DNA of 64,000 nt, taken from Iris pallida. Taxonomy: Eukaryota > Streptophyta > Magnoliopsida > Asparagales > Iridaceae. The stretch is taken from contig JANAVB010010791.1 of the NCBI GenBank assembly GCA_029216955.1, forward strand, positions 8,406,010 through 8,470,009. The letters run 5' to 3'. Of this stretch, positions 51,664-64,000 are shown one piece after another. A program made the translations under genes and the position numbers. The notes beneath the pieces were generated by a model, which saw only the letters and a program-made list of their open reading frames with translations, was not told the origin of the DNA and did not search any database. Numbering within the stretch: position 1 is the first letter of the stretch; each line of letters begins with the position of its first letter.

Positions 51664-52196
51664 CCTTGAACCACCCCTTCATTCAAGGTTGATGTTTTGA
51701 GCCTAAAAATTTCTAAACCACCAAAGCCTATCCACAAACAACTCTACAAAGCTTTCATTTGCCATCCACAAATTGTGGTAGAGTTATTGAGTTAAAAAGT
51801 AAGATCTTCATCTTATTGTATAAGGAGATCAAAACCTATTATGAAAGGTTGAAGTTGGAGAGTCTTCGTATCCAAACTCTCGGTTGAAGTTGGAGCGTCT
51901 TCGTATCCAAACTCTCGGTTGAAGTCGGAGAGGCCTTCGGATTAAAGCTCTCGTGTAAGAAGTTGGCGAGTTCTTCGGATCCAAACTCGTGTGTAACTAT
52001 TTACTCAAATAGTGGATTAAAGCCGGAGAGAGTTCCGGGACTGGAGTGCCTCTTGGGAGGATACCAGGATATATCGTGTGTCGGTATTGTTATTGCTTCT
52101 TCTCTTGCACTTATATCTTTAAATTGTCCATTAGCTTGTGCTAAATGCTTGATTAGTTAGCTTGACCCTATTCACCCCCCTCTAGGGTTCCTACAA

Positions 52197-52209
52197 TTGG
52201 TATCAGAGC
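52197..52209 (+). promoter_or_regulatory. Primer-binding site of D
   Basis: TTGGTATCAGAGC, two bases after the LTR end, is complementary to the 3' end of plant initiator tRNA-Met, the usual primer of copia elements. Confidence 0.92.
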
Positions 52210-52264
52210 AAGGACTCTATTGGTAGGCTTAACATCCTCAGAGTAGATCCTTGTTAATTTTTCT

Positions 52265-53059
52265 ATGGCATCGTATTCCTCCTCCTCCGATAAAGAGGAT
52301 TTTATTTCTAGTAGCATAGACAATCATGGTTCTTCTAAATGCAAGAAATGCTCTAAGTGGAAAGCCATGGCTAAACAATCCTTAGAGATTCTTGATAACC
52401 TTTATTTTATAAATGAAGAATATTCTGAAAAGGTTGTTCATTTAGAAGAAGCTAATGAGTTATTGAGAAATGAAAACAATGATTTATTATCTAGACTTGA
52501 TTCTCAAAACTCATCATGTGTTTCTTTAAAGAGTTTGAATGAGGCTTTAATTTTGAAAATCAAATCTCTTTCCTCATCAATAGAAGATCTTAAGAGGCAA
52601 ACTCATGAGCTAAATCATTTGCATGATTCTTCTATTGACACTTTAAAGAAACAAAATGATGCTTTTATCTCTACGATTGCTTTATTTGAAAAAGAGAATA
52701 ATATTTTAATTGCTAAATTTGATTCTCTTACTTGCATGCATGATGATTTGCTATTAGAACATAATATTCTTAAAACCAAATCTTCTCATGCTCACTCTAG
52801 AGATATTCATCATTCTAGTATGTCACATGTTCATAACCATGCTCATTCTGATACATGTGCACACACTAGTATTAGGTGCTTCTACTGCTCTCGCATTGGA
52901 CACATGAGCTTAACTTGTCCTATTCGTAGGAGTTTTTCTACCAATGCTAGAGTAAATAGTATATGGGTCCCTAAAGCTAACAAATGTGGATCCAAGTTTA
53001 TTTGGATACCAAAATCTTCGCCTAATGTTGTAGGTGAAGCTTCTTATATTAGGATATAG
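52265..53059 (+). CDS. gag: Partial gag of element D (coiled coil and zinc knuckle)
   Basis: A 264-residue ORF, uninterrupted, starting at an ATG 55 bases after the primer site. It opens with a Ser-rich segment (MASYSSSSDKEDFISSS) and KCKKCSKWKAMAKQSLEIL. A long heptad-rich coiled coil spans about residues 55-180 (VVHLEEANELLRNENNDLLS, later IEDLKRQTHELNHLHDSS). A His-rich linker is followed by one zinc knuckle, CFYCSRIGHMSLTC (about residues 205-218, CX2CX4HX4C), and a tail with WVPKANK and FIWIPKS as in copia polyproteins before protease. The large N-terminal capsid (UBN2-type) domain is missing, so this is the middle and end of a Gag. The ORF is intact while everything else in D has lost coding capacity. 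It could be selected for, or simply be young. Confidence 0.82.
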   Translation: MASYSSSSDKEDFISSSIDNHGSSKCKKCSKWKAMAKQSLEILDNLYFINEEYSEKVVHLEEANELLRNENNDLLSRLDSQNSSCVSLKSLNEALILKIKSLSSSIEDLKRQTHELNHLHDSSIDTLKKQNDAFISTIALFEKENNILIAKFDSLTCMHDDLLLEHNILKTKSSHAHSRDIHHSSMSHVHNHAHSDTCAHTSIRCFYCSRIGHMSLTCPIRRSFSTNARVNSIWVPKANKCGSKFIWIPKSSPNVVGEASYIRI

Positions 53060-54130
53060 CACCGAGGAGCGTGTTGGTGGTTGCGAAGCTCAAAGGTCAT
53101 CTTCCAAGCAATTGCACCAACACAAGTGTGGCCACTAGAGCCACTTTAGTAACATGCTAAACGATTCTCTTTAAATAGTCTATATTTGTAGAATCTAGCA
53201 TGTTTCCTTTGACAACTTGCTACTAGCTCTCACTGATATATTTTAGTTGCTTATTATCTAAATCAATGAGAGATATGATACTAGCATGCTTAGCTATTTC
53301 TTGTTATTTCTTTTATCTAGCATGACTAGTTACTTAACTTAAATGATTAGTTCACACTATGTAGTTTATCACTCATTTTCTATTAGTGTGATACTTTTAT
53401 ATATGCATGCTCGTTATTCTAATCTATATTTAAAAAGCATGCATATCACTCTAGTCCATGGGAGCTTATTTTTAATTTGAGTTAATATGATTTTAACTCT
53501 CCGTTTTTTTTAGGTTTTTGAAATAGTTACTTCTTGCCGGTTTGGATTTAATATGTCATATTTATCTTAATCGGTATTTACGAATATATATGTTTAGCAT
53601 AAGCTTCTTATTAACTGACAAGTATATACTTGTACTTCTCTTTAAATCTTGTACTTGCATAATATTTTTATTTTTGATTCTCACATTTTATTTTGATTAT
53701 CTTCTTGAGAATCAATTATGTCTTTGCCTAATGAAGTTTATTTATACATGTTTTTGAATTTGTGATGGCTTTTCAAACATTCATTAAGGATACATGACTA
53801 TATTCATTATTTCCATTTACATGCAGATCATGAATTTCTTATGTTGATATATATTTTTGTATAAATATCTTTATGTGGACATATGAGTTAAGCTAAAGTT
53901 TTATATTGACTTGAAGAGTATTTAATTATACTTGTTACCTTCAAACTTGTGTTTATCTCATACTTTAGCTATTGATTACTTTGACCAAATTTGTGCTTCT
54001 TGAATCAATTAGCTTCTTCCTTAAAGTCTTCTTTTGATGATAACTTCTTGACTTTTTGGTTGGCATTATGGATACATGTTCTTAATTATTTTTTGATCTG
54101 TTCATGTATGCTTATTCGTGATATATATAG

Positions 54131-54202
<72 letters not shown>

Positions 54203-57161
54203 GATTCCTAACTTTTGATATTTATTTGTTTTATACCTTTAAGTTAGGATGTTGAGAGTAAATGTTTATTAATGTCTTGCTTATGACTAATTATGGTTGT
54301 TCTATTAAGGATCACATAGTTTTGTGCTTTACCTTGCATGTTAAATTTATCTCCTTAATTAGTGCATATTTTCTAGTATGTATCTTTATAACTTACTATG
54401 GTGCACTATGAAAGCTCTTTGAAAAATGTACTTCTTGATATCTTTAGCATTTAGCTTTCTTGAACTTAATGATCTTTCTTTGCTCTTCCTTGGGTTTACG
54501 CTTTTTTTTGAATTATTGTTGCGCAATGGTTTTTGTAGCACATGAGAATACATGTAATTGATACATCATACTTCTTATGACTTTAGCTACTATGGTTTGA
54601 GCTTTTGTGTTGAGATTTTCCATTTCTAGAGAATACACTTATTTCACAATGGCTATAATATTTTGCATTCTCTAGATTGATATATTATTTCATTATCTTG
54701 GACCAATCTCAATACTTGGCAAAGAGATTTATTTTATTATTTTTATGAATACCTCTTTTGGGCCTATACTTGATAAGAGAATAATTCATTTTGTCATCTT
54801 ATGCTCTTATCCTTGCTTAGTAAAGAGTCTATAAATCATTTTGTTCATTCAAAATGTATTGCCCTCTTTGTTTAGTGTTAGTGACTTAAGATTTAATGAG
54901 CACATTTATCTTGTTAATGGCTTCCCTCATTAATCTTATTTGGATTATATGGTTTGCTTATTTGTGTTATATTATTAAGCTATATAATTTTGGCTCACTT
55001 TCACACATCTAACTATATTCCTATACTTCAATCTATATATGATATGCTAGTTTATAATAACAAGATCTGTGATTCTTCTAAATGTAATTTGTATCCTATT
55101 TTAGATACATATGTTTGTTCTCTAAAACTAGTTTTACAAATTCTTTATTAGATCTTGTTTCTTTTGGAGGTTTGTGATTCCTTTCTTTATGTCTCCTTCC
55201 TTATTAGTCATTAGCATGTATCTCTTAAATTTCTCTCACTTTTGAGTCATGATTTCATCGTATTATCATTTACATCTCTTCTTGATTATGTTTGTAATCA
55301 TTTAAATGAGAATGACTCTTTTTTATTATTTTATGAGATTTTATCATAAATATGGATTTGGGATTTTCTTTATGAGATTTGTTGGATCATGTTTAATGTG
55401 TTTATTTTTATTGATAAAAGATCCTAATGGTTGAGTAGTCATATATTATCTTATTATATGATTATCAAACTAATTTATTACTCTACTTTGACTACTCATG
55501 GATTGCCACATATGGGCCCTTGCTATTTGAACTTTATGGGTTATTAATTTACCATTAGCAAGGTTTAGTTTTATCCATTGTTGGATAAATATGTGGTACA
55601 ACATATCTAGTCCATGCAAAGTAATAAATTAGTTGATTCTTTCTTGATTAGATAATCATGAACATGATATTTGAGGTTTATTTTTATTTCATTTTTGAGC
55701 GATATTTTGACTCTCATCATGATTGATTTAACTGTCCTTATTCTTTTTCATGATGACATCTTTTGATTACATATGCTATATTGGAATATTCTTTTGAATT
55801 CTCATCTTTAGTAAGTTTTTAATTGGATATCTCTTCTTGACTAAAGATGACATTATTCATTTTATGACGATTTTATAGCCTTATATGCATTGAGCAAAGG
55901 AAAGAAATCAATAGTTGATTTATCCCTAGTTTTTGATGCTATAAGTGCTTTGAAACTAGTTACGCATATTTTGAGGGAGAGCAAATAAATTATTTTAATT
56001 CATCTATACCCTCTAATATGTCGTATACATAGTTTATCATGGATCCATACTTTCTTCATTTTCATATCTTATTGATTGAGGTCATGATATTTTTATTTTG
56101 AAGGGTTTATGAGAGTGTATGTGATTGTCCTTATTAACTTATCTCTCTCTTTCATATGGGTTAAATATGTCATCTTGCTAATATTAACTTTCAGATCTAA
56201 TCTTGATGAATATTATGCTTTCGTTATTTTGGCTTTTCTTTCATGCTTAATTGATTTGGCTTTCCTTGTTGAGGACTTATCCAAAATTCATGATTTTTCT
56301 CACCTTTGGTAGTACTTTGAGGGGGAGCATTCAAGTCGACTGAATTTCTCTTTCTCAAGTATTTTTCTCCTTTACCTTCATGTTTATCTAAAGGGTATTC
56401 ATATAGCATGATAAGGTAATTGAGTTCAAATGCATGAACTTGGATAAGCATATAGATTTTGCAAATAATGAGATTACTTTATATCAATTGCAATATTTTA
56501 CATTGATCATTCTTTTATTTTGTTCCACTATTTATTTGTGGACAATTATGATTATTAATTGTTTCTTTGATCAATGTTTCAAGTTTACATCTTTTCAATT
56601 GGTATCGAGTTTATTTAATGTCATATCTCAATTGGTATCTATTAGTTGCAATTATCTGTTCCTCATGGCTTTTGTTTGAAATCCTTTATTTCATAGTTCT
56701 CTTCCAAAACTAGAGCAATATTTCATATCCTATTGTGTTTTGGATTTATTCCTTGGATTTCAAGTTGGTAAACTACTTATTTCTTGTTTTTCAAATTTTT
56801 TTAGTTTTACCAACCATATTGTGTTTTGACAAACAATCTTCTATTTAGTACTCTACATTTGGTATGTAGTTTTATACACTTTTCTTTACACACTTCTCCT
56901 ATTGTTCCTCAATTAGTATATCTTGATCATGATTGTCTATGCCTTCCTCATGCTCTGATTTATGTACTTAAGATTGATTTCTTATCTATTAGTACGGGGG
57001 AGCCTATTTTTGATCATGTCAAAGGGGGAGAAGTACGTTTAAGTATGTATTTATAAGTAATCTAAGTAGTATGCTTTCAGTGATATTGCTTATGTCTTTT
57101 GTATATTAGTGATACATGCATATGTTCTGTCCATACTAAACTTAACCGATTTGCCATAATC
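53060..57161 (+). other. Non-coding interior of D with multiple purine tracts
   Basis: Some 4.1 kb of T-rich DNA without protease, integrase, RT or RNase H; ORFs here are hydrophobic AT-rich artefacts. A (TA)n array lies at 54137-54200. In its last 1.2 kb, GGGAGAG/GGGGGAG tracts recur (about 55974, 56318, 56996, 57024), before the true polypurine tract. Confidence 0.75.
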
Positions 57162-57174
57162 AAAAAGGGGGAGA
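57162..57174 (+). promoter_or_regulatory. Polypurine tract of D
   Basis: AAAAAGGGGGAGA abuts the 3' LTR start TGTTGG. The extra tracts upstream match the multiple polypurine tracts known in Sireviruses. Confidence 0.88.
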
Positions 57175-57175
57175 T

Positions 57176-58743
57176 TGTTGGCCCAATGATTGTATCATGT
57201 TTTTGAATATGGTTAATATGTTTAGTTTAACATTTTATTATCACTAATCTTTATACTATCACTATAGCATTTCTACTTATACTTATACCTTTGGTGATAT
57301 ATGTCTATTGGTTTACATATTAGTGATATGAGCTTTCTATCTTAAATTTAATCGAGTTACCAAAATCAAAACTATATTTTTGATTGTGGTTATTCAATTA
57401 AGTTTGATCATTATGATATCACTAACATTTATACTATCACCTTAGCACTTATACTTAAACTCAGCATTGTCCTAATGTGCATTAAACTTATCACACTTGC
57501 TACTATGTATATTGCTTTGTTCGTCTAACATGTACATACAGAAAAGCAATAAGCAAGATCATTGTGGACATGCAATGAAGAAATCATGGTGGACCAAAGA
57601 CGACGGATCCCACAAGATTTTTCTGAACCACCTGATGACATCTCCGGAGCCACGCACTCGTATTCAGTTTTCGCAAACTGGATATCTTTGGACAGCTGCC
57701 GCCAAGGAAAAAAGCCAGCACCTATCAAAGAAAGAAGCCAAGCCATGCCATCATCATTTCAAGACTCTGAAGAAGCCTGCACCCGCTACAGTATATCTGG
57801 AGTCTGTAATGAGTCTTAGAAATAATTGTAAACACAAGAAATGGATGGCAAAATCGAAAGCTAGGGTAGAAACTAGCCCAGGATCATTTTCGGCTGAAAA
57901 TCGGCATACCGACGGTATACCGGTCTATACCGACGGTATACCGATTTTGTTCACAGAAAGTTTTCTGTCTACAAAATCGGCATACCGACGGTATACCGGT
58001 TCATACCGACAGTATACCGGTTCAGTAACGTTAAAATTCCAACGATCGAATTTCGAGCATTTAATGATCCCAACGGCTATATTTCTAGCCGTTGTAATTC
58101 CAGACCGGCATACCGACGGTATACCGACGGTATACCGGTCCATACCGATGGTATACCGGTCGCTGTCTGAAAAGTTGTCTTTGAGCTCTTTTCAATGCTT
58201 TGGTTATAAATAGCCTTGAACCCCTTCATTCAAGGTTGATGCTTTGAGCCTAAAAATTTCTAAACCACCAAAGCTTATCCACAAACAACTCTACAAAGCT
58301 TTCATTTGCCATCCACAAATTGTGTTAGAGTTATTGAGTTGAAAAGTAAGATCTTCATCTTATTGTATAAGGAGATCAAAACCTATTATGAAAGGTTGAA
58401 GTTGGAGAGTCTTCGTATCCAAACTCTCGGTTGAAGTTGGAGAGTCTTCGTATCCAAACTCTCGGTTGAAGTCGGAGAGGCCTTCGGATTAAAGCTCTCG
58501 TGTAAGAAGTTGGCGAGTTCTTCGGATCCAAACTCGTGTGTAACTATTTACTCAAATATTGGATTAAAGCCGGAGAGAGTTCCGGGACTGGAGTGCCTCT
58601 TGGGAGGATACCAGGATATATTGTGTGTCGGTATTGTTATTGCTTCTTCTCTTGCACTTATATTTTTAAATTGTCCATTATCTTGTGCTAAGTGCTTGAT
58701 TAGTTAGCTTGACCCTATTCACCCCCCCTCTAGGGTTCCTACA
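57176..58743 (+). mobile_element. Element D, 3' LTR
   Basis: 1568 bp, collinear with the 5' LTR except for the 84-bp insertion and copy-number changes in the palindrome cluster. In the first 72 bases I count four differences. Confidence 0.9.
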
Positions 58744-58748
58744 GTATA

Positions 58749-59212
58749 TGGTTATCAGATCATATATTAACTTGGTTCACTCCGTTATAACCAGATGAGC
58801 AAGAACAAAATTCTATCATAATTTCTTCGTCCTATGATTATTATATTATTGTCTTAGTTAACTATGTCCTACTTACATCAATCATCTGTCTTGTATCTAA
58901 TTATGTCAGCTATACTTTAAAATCTATCGAATTCTTGTATCTTTTTACTTGGGAAAGGTCGAGGAAGTATCGTAAATCATCTAGCTCAGAAATGACGTAA
59001 ATTATTATCATATGGTAATCTTGGTAGGAATATAAAATGTTCGACATTGGGATAGAATTTTGGGATAAAGATATGACTGAGATTGGAAATAAAATCAAGA
59101 GGCCGATATTATCAATATGGAAACGATTACACTTAGAGAAATATTTTGAGTAGGAATTATTTTGGAAAGAAAGTAGGAGGATTTCGAGTAAGAAGGACAG
59201 TAGAATATATAC

Positions 59213-59285
<73 letters not shown>

Positions 59286-61471
59286 GGTTAGAACAGTAAT
59301 ATTTTGTAGATGTATTTTAGAACTGCTAAGGGTATTCTAGATCGAAATGTTTTTGAGAACCGAGATTTTTTTTAGGTTACTGATTCTTGAGATATTTTAT
59401 ATTTTGAATTAAGGCTATGATACCAAATATTGGAATTTAAATAATAGAAAAGAGATTTTTAACCACATGCGGTGATGATACAAAATTGAATAAAGCTTGG
59501 TAGGAGAATGACTAGGAATATGGAGAACACAAATTTTTTGAGTTAAAGTAAACTCTTAGAGATTTTGTAAGAATTCTAAATTTAATAAGGATAATGTTTG
59601 AAGGTGTAAGTTGAAGGAATTGTGAAGGTTAATTTTAATAATGAAGGATAAATTTTATATGGTAGTACTGACATTAGAATTGAGCAATACAAGAGTATCA
59701 ATTGGAACAATAATTAAGGATTTATAATCCTTGATTCAGGAATTTTGGATCCAGGTTAAAGATAAGACGAAGGAATTTGGACTTCAGAAGGATTAAATGG
59801 ATAATTAACAACAAAATCAAGGAGAGTAGAAAAAATGAGGAGTTCTAATAAGAGCATGCATCATGGGTAGTACCTTTGGAATTAAGGTCAAACCTATGGT
59901 ATTTATGAAAAGGTTTAATCTTCATGACTGAAGATTATGATTCTTGGTAGTAGTCATATAGGGGTTGATTTTCAAAATTGAAGGTCATGATTGGGTAGTG
60001 GTATGTCTTGGCTTGTAAGATAGAGGCATAATTGAGAAATGACGATCAGATAATTGGTAGTAGTCGAAGTAGAATGGAATAATTTAACTTTCTTATGAAA
60101 TCCTATCTTTTATTTTCCTTACCCTTGAATCGATCATTAAAAATCTAATATAGCTAATTTTTTTGATCCCCTTTGACTGTAACAAATCGATTTTGGTCAT
60201 CTTCTTTATCGTACCAATATTCTTGAATCTTGACCATACTCAAGTAATTTAAATTCAATCGTGACTGGATTTCCATCAATTTATTGCCCGTGCTCAGAAT
60301 TCAATTTTGTTACATCATGCCTAATCATGTTCTAATCAAGAATAGGTTCACTTATTTTGGATCGTATCAAAACTTAAACTTTTGATCGTGATTAAATTTC
60401 GATGACACTATCACTCGTGCCTAAACCTTTGATTTAAATTCTTAATAATGACTAGTTCTGTGCTAACCATGATTTGATTTAGCCATTATTCTTCATGTTG
60501 GTCGTGCCTAGATGACCTGGCACGATTAGACGACTTTGAATCCCATGATCGTAATTTTAACGATCATGATTATACGTATTAATTTTGCCTCTGATTCTTG
60601 CCTAAAATTTTGGTCCCTGACCGCAACTATCCGATTTGATTATGAACCTTGTCATGTCATAATTTGAGTTTGATCATGTCAGAATAAATATTCCCATCAT
60701 GCCTAAATGTCAATTCTCTAGTGATCTGTGCTCGGATTTCATTCCTATTCATGACTAGGTTTTAAAAAAAAATTGTCGATCTATCCTGAATCGTGTCAAG
60801 TGATTCTAGTCATTCCAAAATTCTTAAGCCTTGATTTTGCTTGTGATCAACTGGTTTTGATCCATAGTCATTGATCGTGTCGAACATGTCATTATCCTAG
60901 CGATCTCCAAACGTGTCTATTTCGTATGTGATCGTGCCTATATAACATTTAATCTAACCTTATCGAGCCTAGGTCATACAAATCATTCTAAACTTAGACT
61001 TGATCCAAACTTGATCGTAACTAAACGATTTTGATTTTTCCTAGTCGCGACTTCGTGCTTAATAACTTGGATTTATTTCTAAATCGTGCCTACAAAACTA
61101 TGACCTTAAATCTCAATCATGCCAAAATTTTGTTTTGGTCATGGTTAACTTTTCATCTTGATCGGGCCTATGCGACTTTGAGACTGATTTTCATCAAAGC
61201 TAAGCGCTACAGATCACCTCGTACTCAAATTTCAATTATATGTTCGATTCCCCTAGTCGTCATTAAGATCGAGCCTCAATGACTTGAGTTATTCCGAAAA
61301 CATGCCTATAGAATATTGTTCGTGTTGCAAATCTATCGTGCCACATCATTAGTCGTGCCTAGATAGTTTTGAATTTATTTTCTTGATCGTGTCCAAACCC
61401 TTGTTCCTTGACCGCGCCTAAGTTATTGACTAAACTTTCTATCGTATTTTTTTCCCTCTGTCAACCTTAAA
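58749..61471 (+). other. Non-coding 3' interior of C
   Basis: No domain-bearing ORF. A (TA)n array lies at 59209-59282. From about 60180 to 61440 the words TCGTGCC, CATGCC and GATCGTG recur every 40-60 bases, suggesting a very diverged tandem array. Confidence 0.6.
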
Positions 61472-61506
61472 TTTTGAGGACGAAATTTCTTTAAGGAGGG
61501 TAGATT
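61472..61506 (+). promoter_or_regulatory. Polypurine block of C
   Basis: TTTTGAGGACGAAATTTCTT then TAAGGAGGGTAGATT abuts TGTAACC. It is closest to the E and B blocks. Confidence 0.85.
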
Positions 61507-63375
61507 TGTAACCTCTGTTAACCCAGTTTTGGATTTTCAAAATTTTGTATATATATATTTTTATTATGTTTAATTATTTTTTGAATTATCATGAGTCTTT
61601 GAAAAAATTGTGAATACGATATATAAGTACAATTTCGGTTGTATTACGCTATCAGTGCTTGTTGGTCTTTAGTTTTCTAAACTATTATTATGTGAGATGT
61701 TTACGATAATTGGATTTTCTGACCACTTTGAGAAAATATATAAGTTATAAATATTTATTTTCATATAAAGAAATATTAGTGAGATTATATTTTGAAAATA
61801 GAAATAATTTTTATTGTTAATTATTCTAGCTTTAAAGGTTTTCGATCATTGTAGGTTATTCGATTTCTCCATCGTATCGGCCTAAGACCGTTTTGGACCC
61901 AATCATAGCCTACCAAGTTAGACTTGGATTGTGGGCTAGCTTCTTGAGTTTACGTAGAAATTTATAGTGGTAGCTAAATTGTAATTAGCTTGTCATAATA
62001 TCTAAATTATTATTAGCTAATGATTATTTAGGAATTAACTAATTAATTTAAAGCAACTGTTAGCGGTTAATAACTAGAATTAGTGTATTAGTATTTCCAC
62101 TAATTTCCCTATTTTCTATTACATTTACAATTAGCGCTTAGGGTTTCACCTTCCTACCCTATAAATGGCACACTTCCCAATGTTTACATAACAATTTCCT
62201 AAACCTAGAATTCCTACACCCACACTATAGCCGCTACCCTACTGTCATGTTCCCGACCAAGATGACCTCTTTCCAACAACAACTCCGGCTACTCTGGAAA
62301 CGACCACCACCATCACCATCACTGGCATCCTCTCGGCCACCCCGACGGCTAACGACCACCACTATTGCTGCAAAATCCGACCACCCCTTCCCCGTCTTTT
62401 CGACAGTCGCCTCTGGCCGTCCCGATCAATTCGGCACCACTCCATTGCCATGACAGCGTCCATCCTCTCCCTTCATCACCAAAGCAACGACCCCCAAATT
62501 GCCACAGCCGGCCGCGTCCCTGTCACAGCAATACCACCACACAAGAGCCACACATCATCCCCACCAAGTCACCACAAGCAACACCACCACCCCGGCCCAT
62601 CCGGCCATTCACACTGCCGGCCCCCAATCTAAATAGCCGCGCCACCATCATTACCATTCCTACCACACAAAAACCAACCCACACCAGAGGGAGAATAGAG
62701 AATGAGAGAGGGAACCTGTCTACCGCCCTGGCGCGTGCCACCTCATCGTGCCTCCTGAACTGTACTGTCTCCGCCAAGAGAGCCCCCTTCTCCTCCAGAT
62801 CTGGGAGGAGCAACCGTCGACCTCGATCGCCCATGGGAAAGGAACCCCCGCGGCGCCACCACCATCAGAACGCCACCGAGCTTCGTAGTTCATCTCCACC
62901 GCCCGCGTCCGGCGCTCGACATTCCGTGCCTTCGAGCCGTGTGCTTGACCAGCGCTCCGCTCTCGTCCGTGCCTTGCTCCTCCATCGCCCCTCCGTTCCG
63001 ACGCCGCCGCTGGAACCGTGCCGCCTCGTGAGCGCCCTCTCCCTTTTCGTTTCTCTCTGAGGTGAATTTTTTTTGGAACCGAATAGCAGCAATAGAGCCC
63101 CCTGCCCATTTTAATTTAGGATTATGTTTAATTTAGTACATTTTAGTTAGTTAATCATATTAATTAGAGTTTGATTTTGGGCTGGGCTGAGCCCAATAGG
63201 TTTTTTTAAATAAAAAGAGACGAAATAGTTTACATTGTTTGGGCTTGGGCTACAAGACCGGCTCAGTTTTAACTTGTATTCTTTTTGGTTTGCATTACAG
63301 TAGGCTGGGCTAAACCTAATAGTTGATTTTTTTTGTATATATATTATAGCCTTTAAATTCCTTCACATATTAATA

Positions 63376-63444
<69 letters not shown>

Positions 63445-63511
63445 AGCCCAATATATATATATATATATTAGCCCAATAAAAATATATATATATATATATA
63501 TATATTTTAGC

Positions 63512-63578
<67 letters not shown>

Positions 63579-64000
63579 AATTGTAATATTACTTTCATTA
63601 ATATTAAATCCTTTGTTAGTAATTAAAATATATTGTAAATGTTTTCATAAAATTATTTGAAAACCAATTACTATTTCAAAATTGCTTTAGCAAACTAGAA
63701 TAATAGTATAACATTTTTATCTAATCTAACTATATTTTTACCTATAAAGTATGCTTAAATAAATTGTATGTTGATAATATGTGACTTGGCATAGTTAGAC
63801 TATACATGAGGTATTTATATTTATGAATATTTCCAAAATGATTTCTAATAAGTTTTTGGGAATAAATATTTTTGATTCTAACTTAGAATAAATAAATACT
63901 TTTGAAGAGTCTCTTGCTAGATATTATTTCCTTAAAATATCTACTATATTAGGATTAGATAGTCCAAATTCTTGACTATGACTAAATCCCTGATACATTC
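61507..64000 (+). mobile_element. Element C, 3' LTR (cut by window end)
   Basis: It matches 45878 onward. TATA box CTATAAATGG at 62159-62168, GC-rich island 62240-63060 (including a 231-codon Pro/Ser/Arg-rich ORF at 62365 not conserved in frame in the 5' LTR), and (TA)n tracts interrupted by TTTTAGCCCAA at 63384-63574. Confidence 0.88.

Larger units (their letters stand above)
50574..52195 (+). mobile_element. Element D, 5' LTR
   Basis: 1622 bp. It contains an 84-bp GC-rich insertion missing from the 3' LTR (51058-51141), the palindrome cluster (51383-51613) and a TATA box (TTATAAATAG, 51654-51663). Repeated GTTGAAGTTGGAGAGTCTTC units follow at 51848-51960 in the leader. Confidence 0.9.
50574..58743 (+). 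mobile_element. Element D, Sirevirus-like copia derivative
   Basis: LTRs at 50574-52195 and 57176-58743 start TGTTGGCCCAATG and end GGGTTCCTACA, flanked by the 5-bp duplication GTATA (50569-50573, 58744-58748). The primer site TGGTATCAGAGC (52198-52209) matches initiator tRNA-Met. Several GGGGGAG tracts lie before the 3' LTR and the LTR promoter is rich in palindromes, both known Sirevirus traits. Only a partial gag remains; integrase, RT and RNase H are absent. It is inserted in the internal region of C. Confidence 0.9.

Noticed and set aside
53542..57056. Small hydrophobic ORFs in the D interior as membrane proteins
   Set aside because: Phe/Leu/Ile-rich because the DNA is T-rich; no conserved starts, no family likeness.
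58910..59098. Short ORF in the C interior
   Set aside because: Chance ORF in AT-rich DNA; no support.
62365..63060. 231-codon ORF in the C 3' LTR as a possible host gene
   Set aside because: Proline/serine-rich, no domain, and not kept in frame in the collinear 5' LTR (46666-47429).

Overview
The window is AT-rich nuclear DNA from a flowering plant. It is built almost entirely of nested transposable elements, and I found no convincing host gene, tRNA, rRNA or CRISPR. Evidence for a plant: Ty3/gypsy chromovirus pol ending in a chromodomain (Tekay/Del-like), a Sirevirus-like Ty1/copia derivative with a TGGTATCAGAGC primer site, CACTA-type transposon ends, and many long (TA)n arrays. I cannot name the species; family letters below are mine.

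Left half. A 75-bp tandem repeat (1-300) and a CACTA terminus (ending at 1501) precede a possible copia LTR fragment. Then comes element X on the minus strand. X has LTRs of about 4.5 kb but only about 1.9 kb of internal DNA, which carries gag and no pol. It is a tandem chimera, read on the minus strand as partial internal-2, LTR, internal-1, truncated LTR. The shared LTR is split by element B (9264-33274, plus strand). B is about 24 kb, has 4.3-kb LTRs and a perfect 5-bp target duplication (ACACG), and the uninterrupted site survives in the other X LTR.

Inside B, coding pieces lie in permuted order: RT C-terminus, RNase H, integrase, chromodomain, polypurine tract, a 5-kb LTR (E), then gag, protease, RT N-terminus. 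The gag is split by an LTR-derived insertion (about 22861-25140). The RT is cut by a CACTA terminus at about 26676.

Right half. The 3' end of another LTR element (F, 37958-40585) is followed by a minus-strand nest: pol fragment G, interrupted by gag-only element H, interrupted by element C (45878 to the window end), whose internal region is non-coding. C is interrupted by Sirevirus-like element D (50574-58743, target duplication GTATA), which keeps a partial gag but no pol.

How the parts relate. Families B, C, E, F, H and X share a near-identical block before the 3' LTR (consensus near GAGGACGAAATTTCTTTAAG). Most also share an LTR tail with two small hairpins at a fixed distance from the LTR end, with base changes that preserve pairing. 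X, B, C and E share a block where the primer-binding site should be. X and H (gag only) and C (no ORF) therefore look like non-autonomous partners of a pol-bearing chromovirus like B/E. All coding regions carry stops or frameshifts, so I call them pseudogenes.
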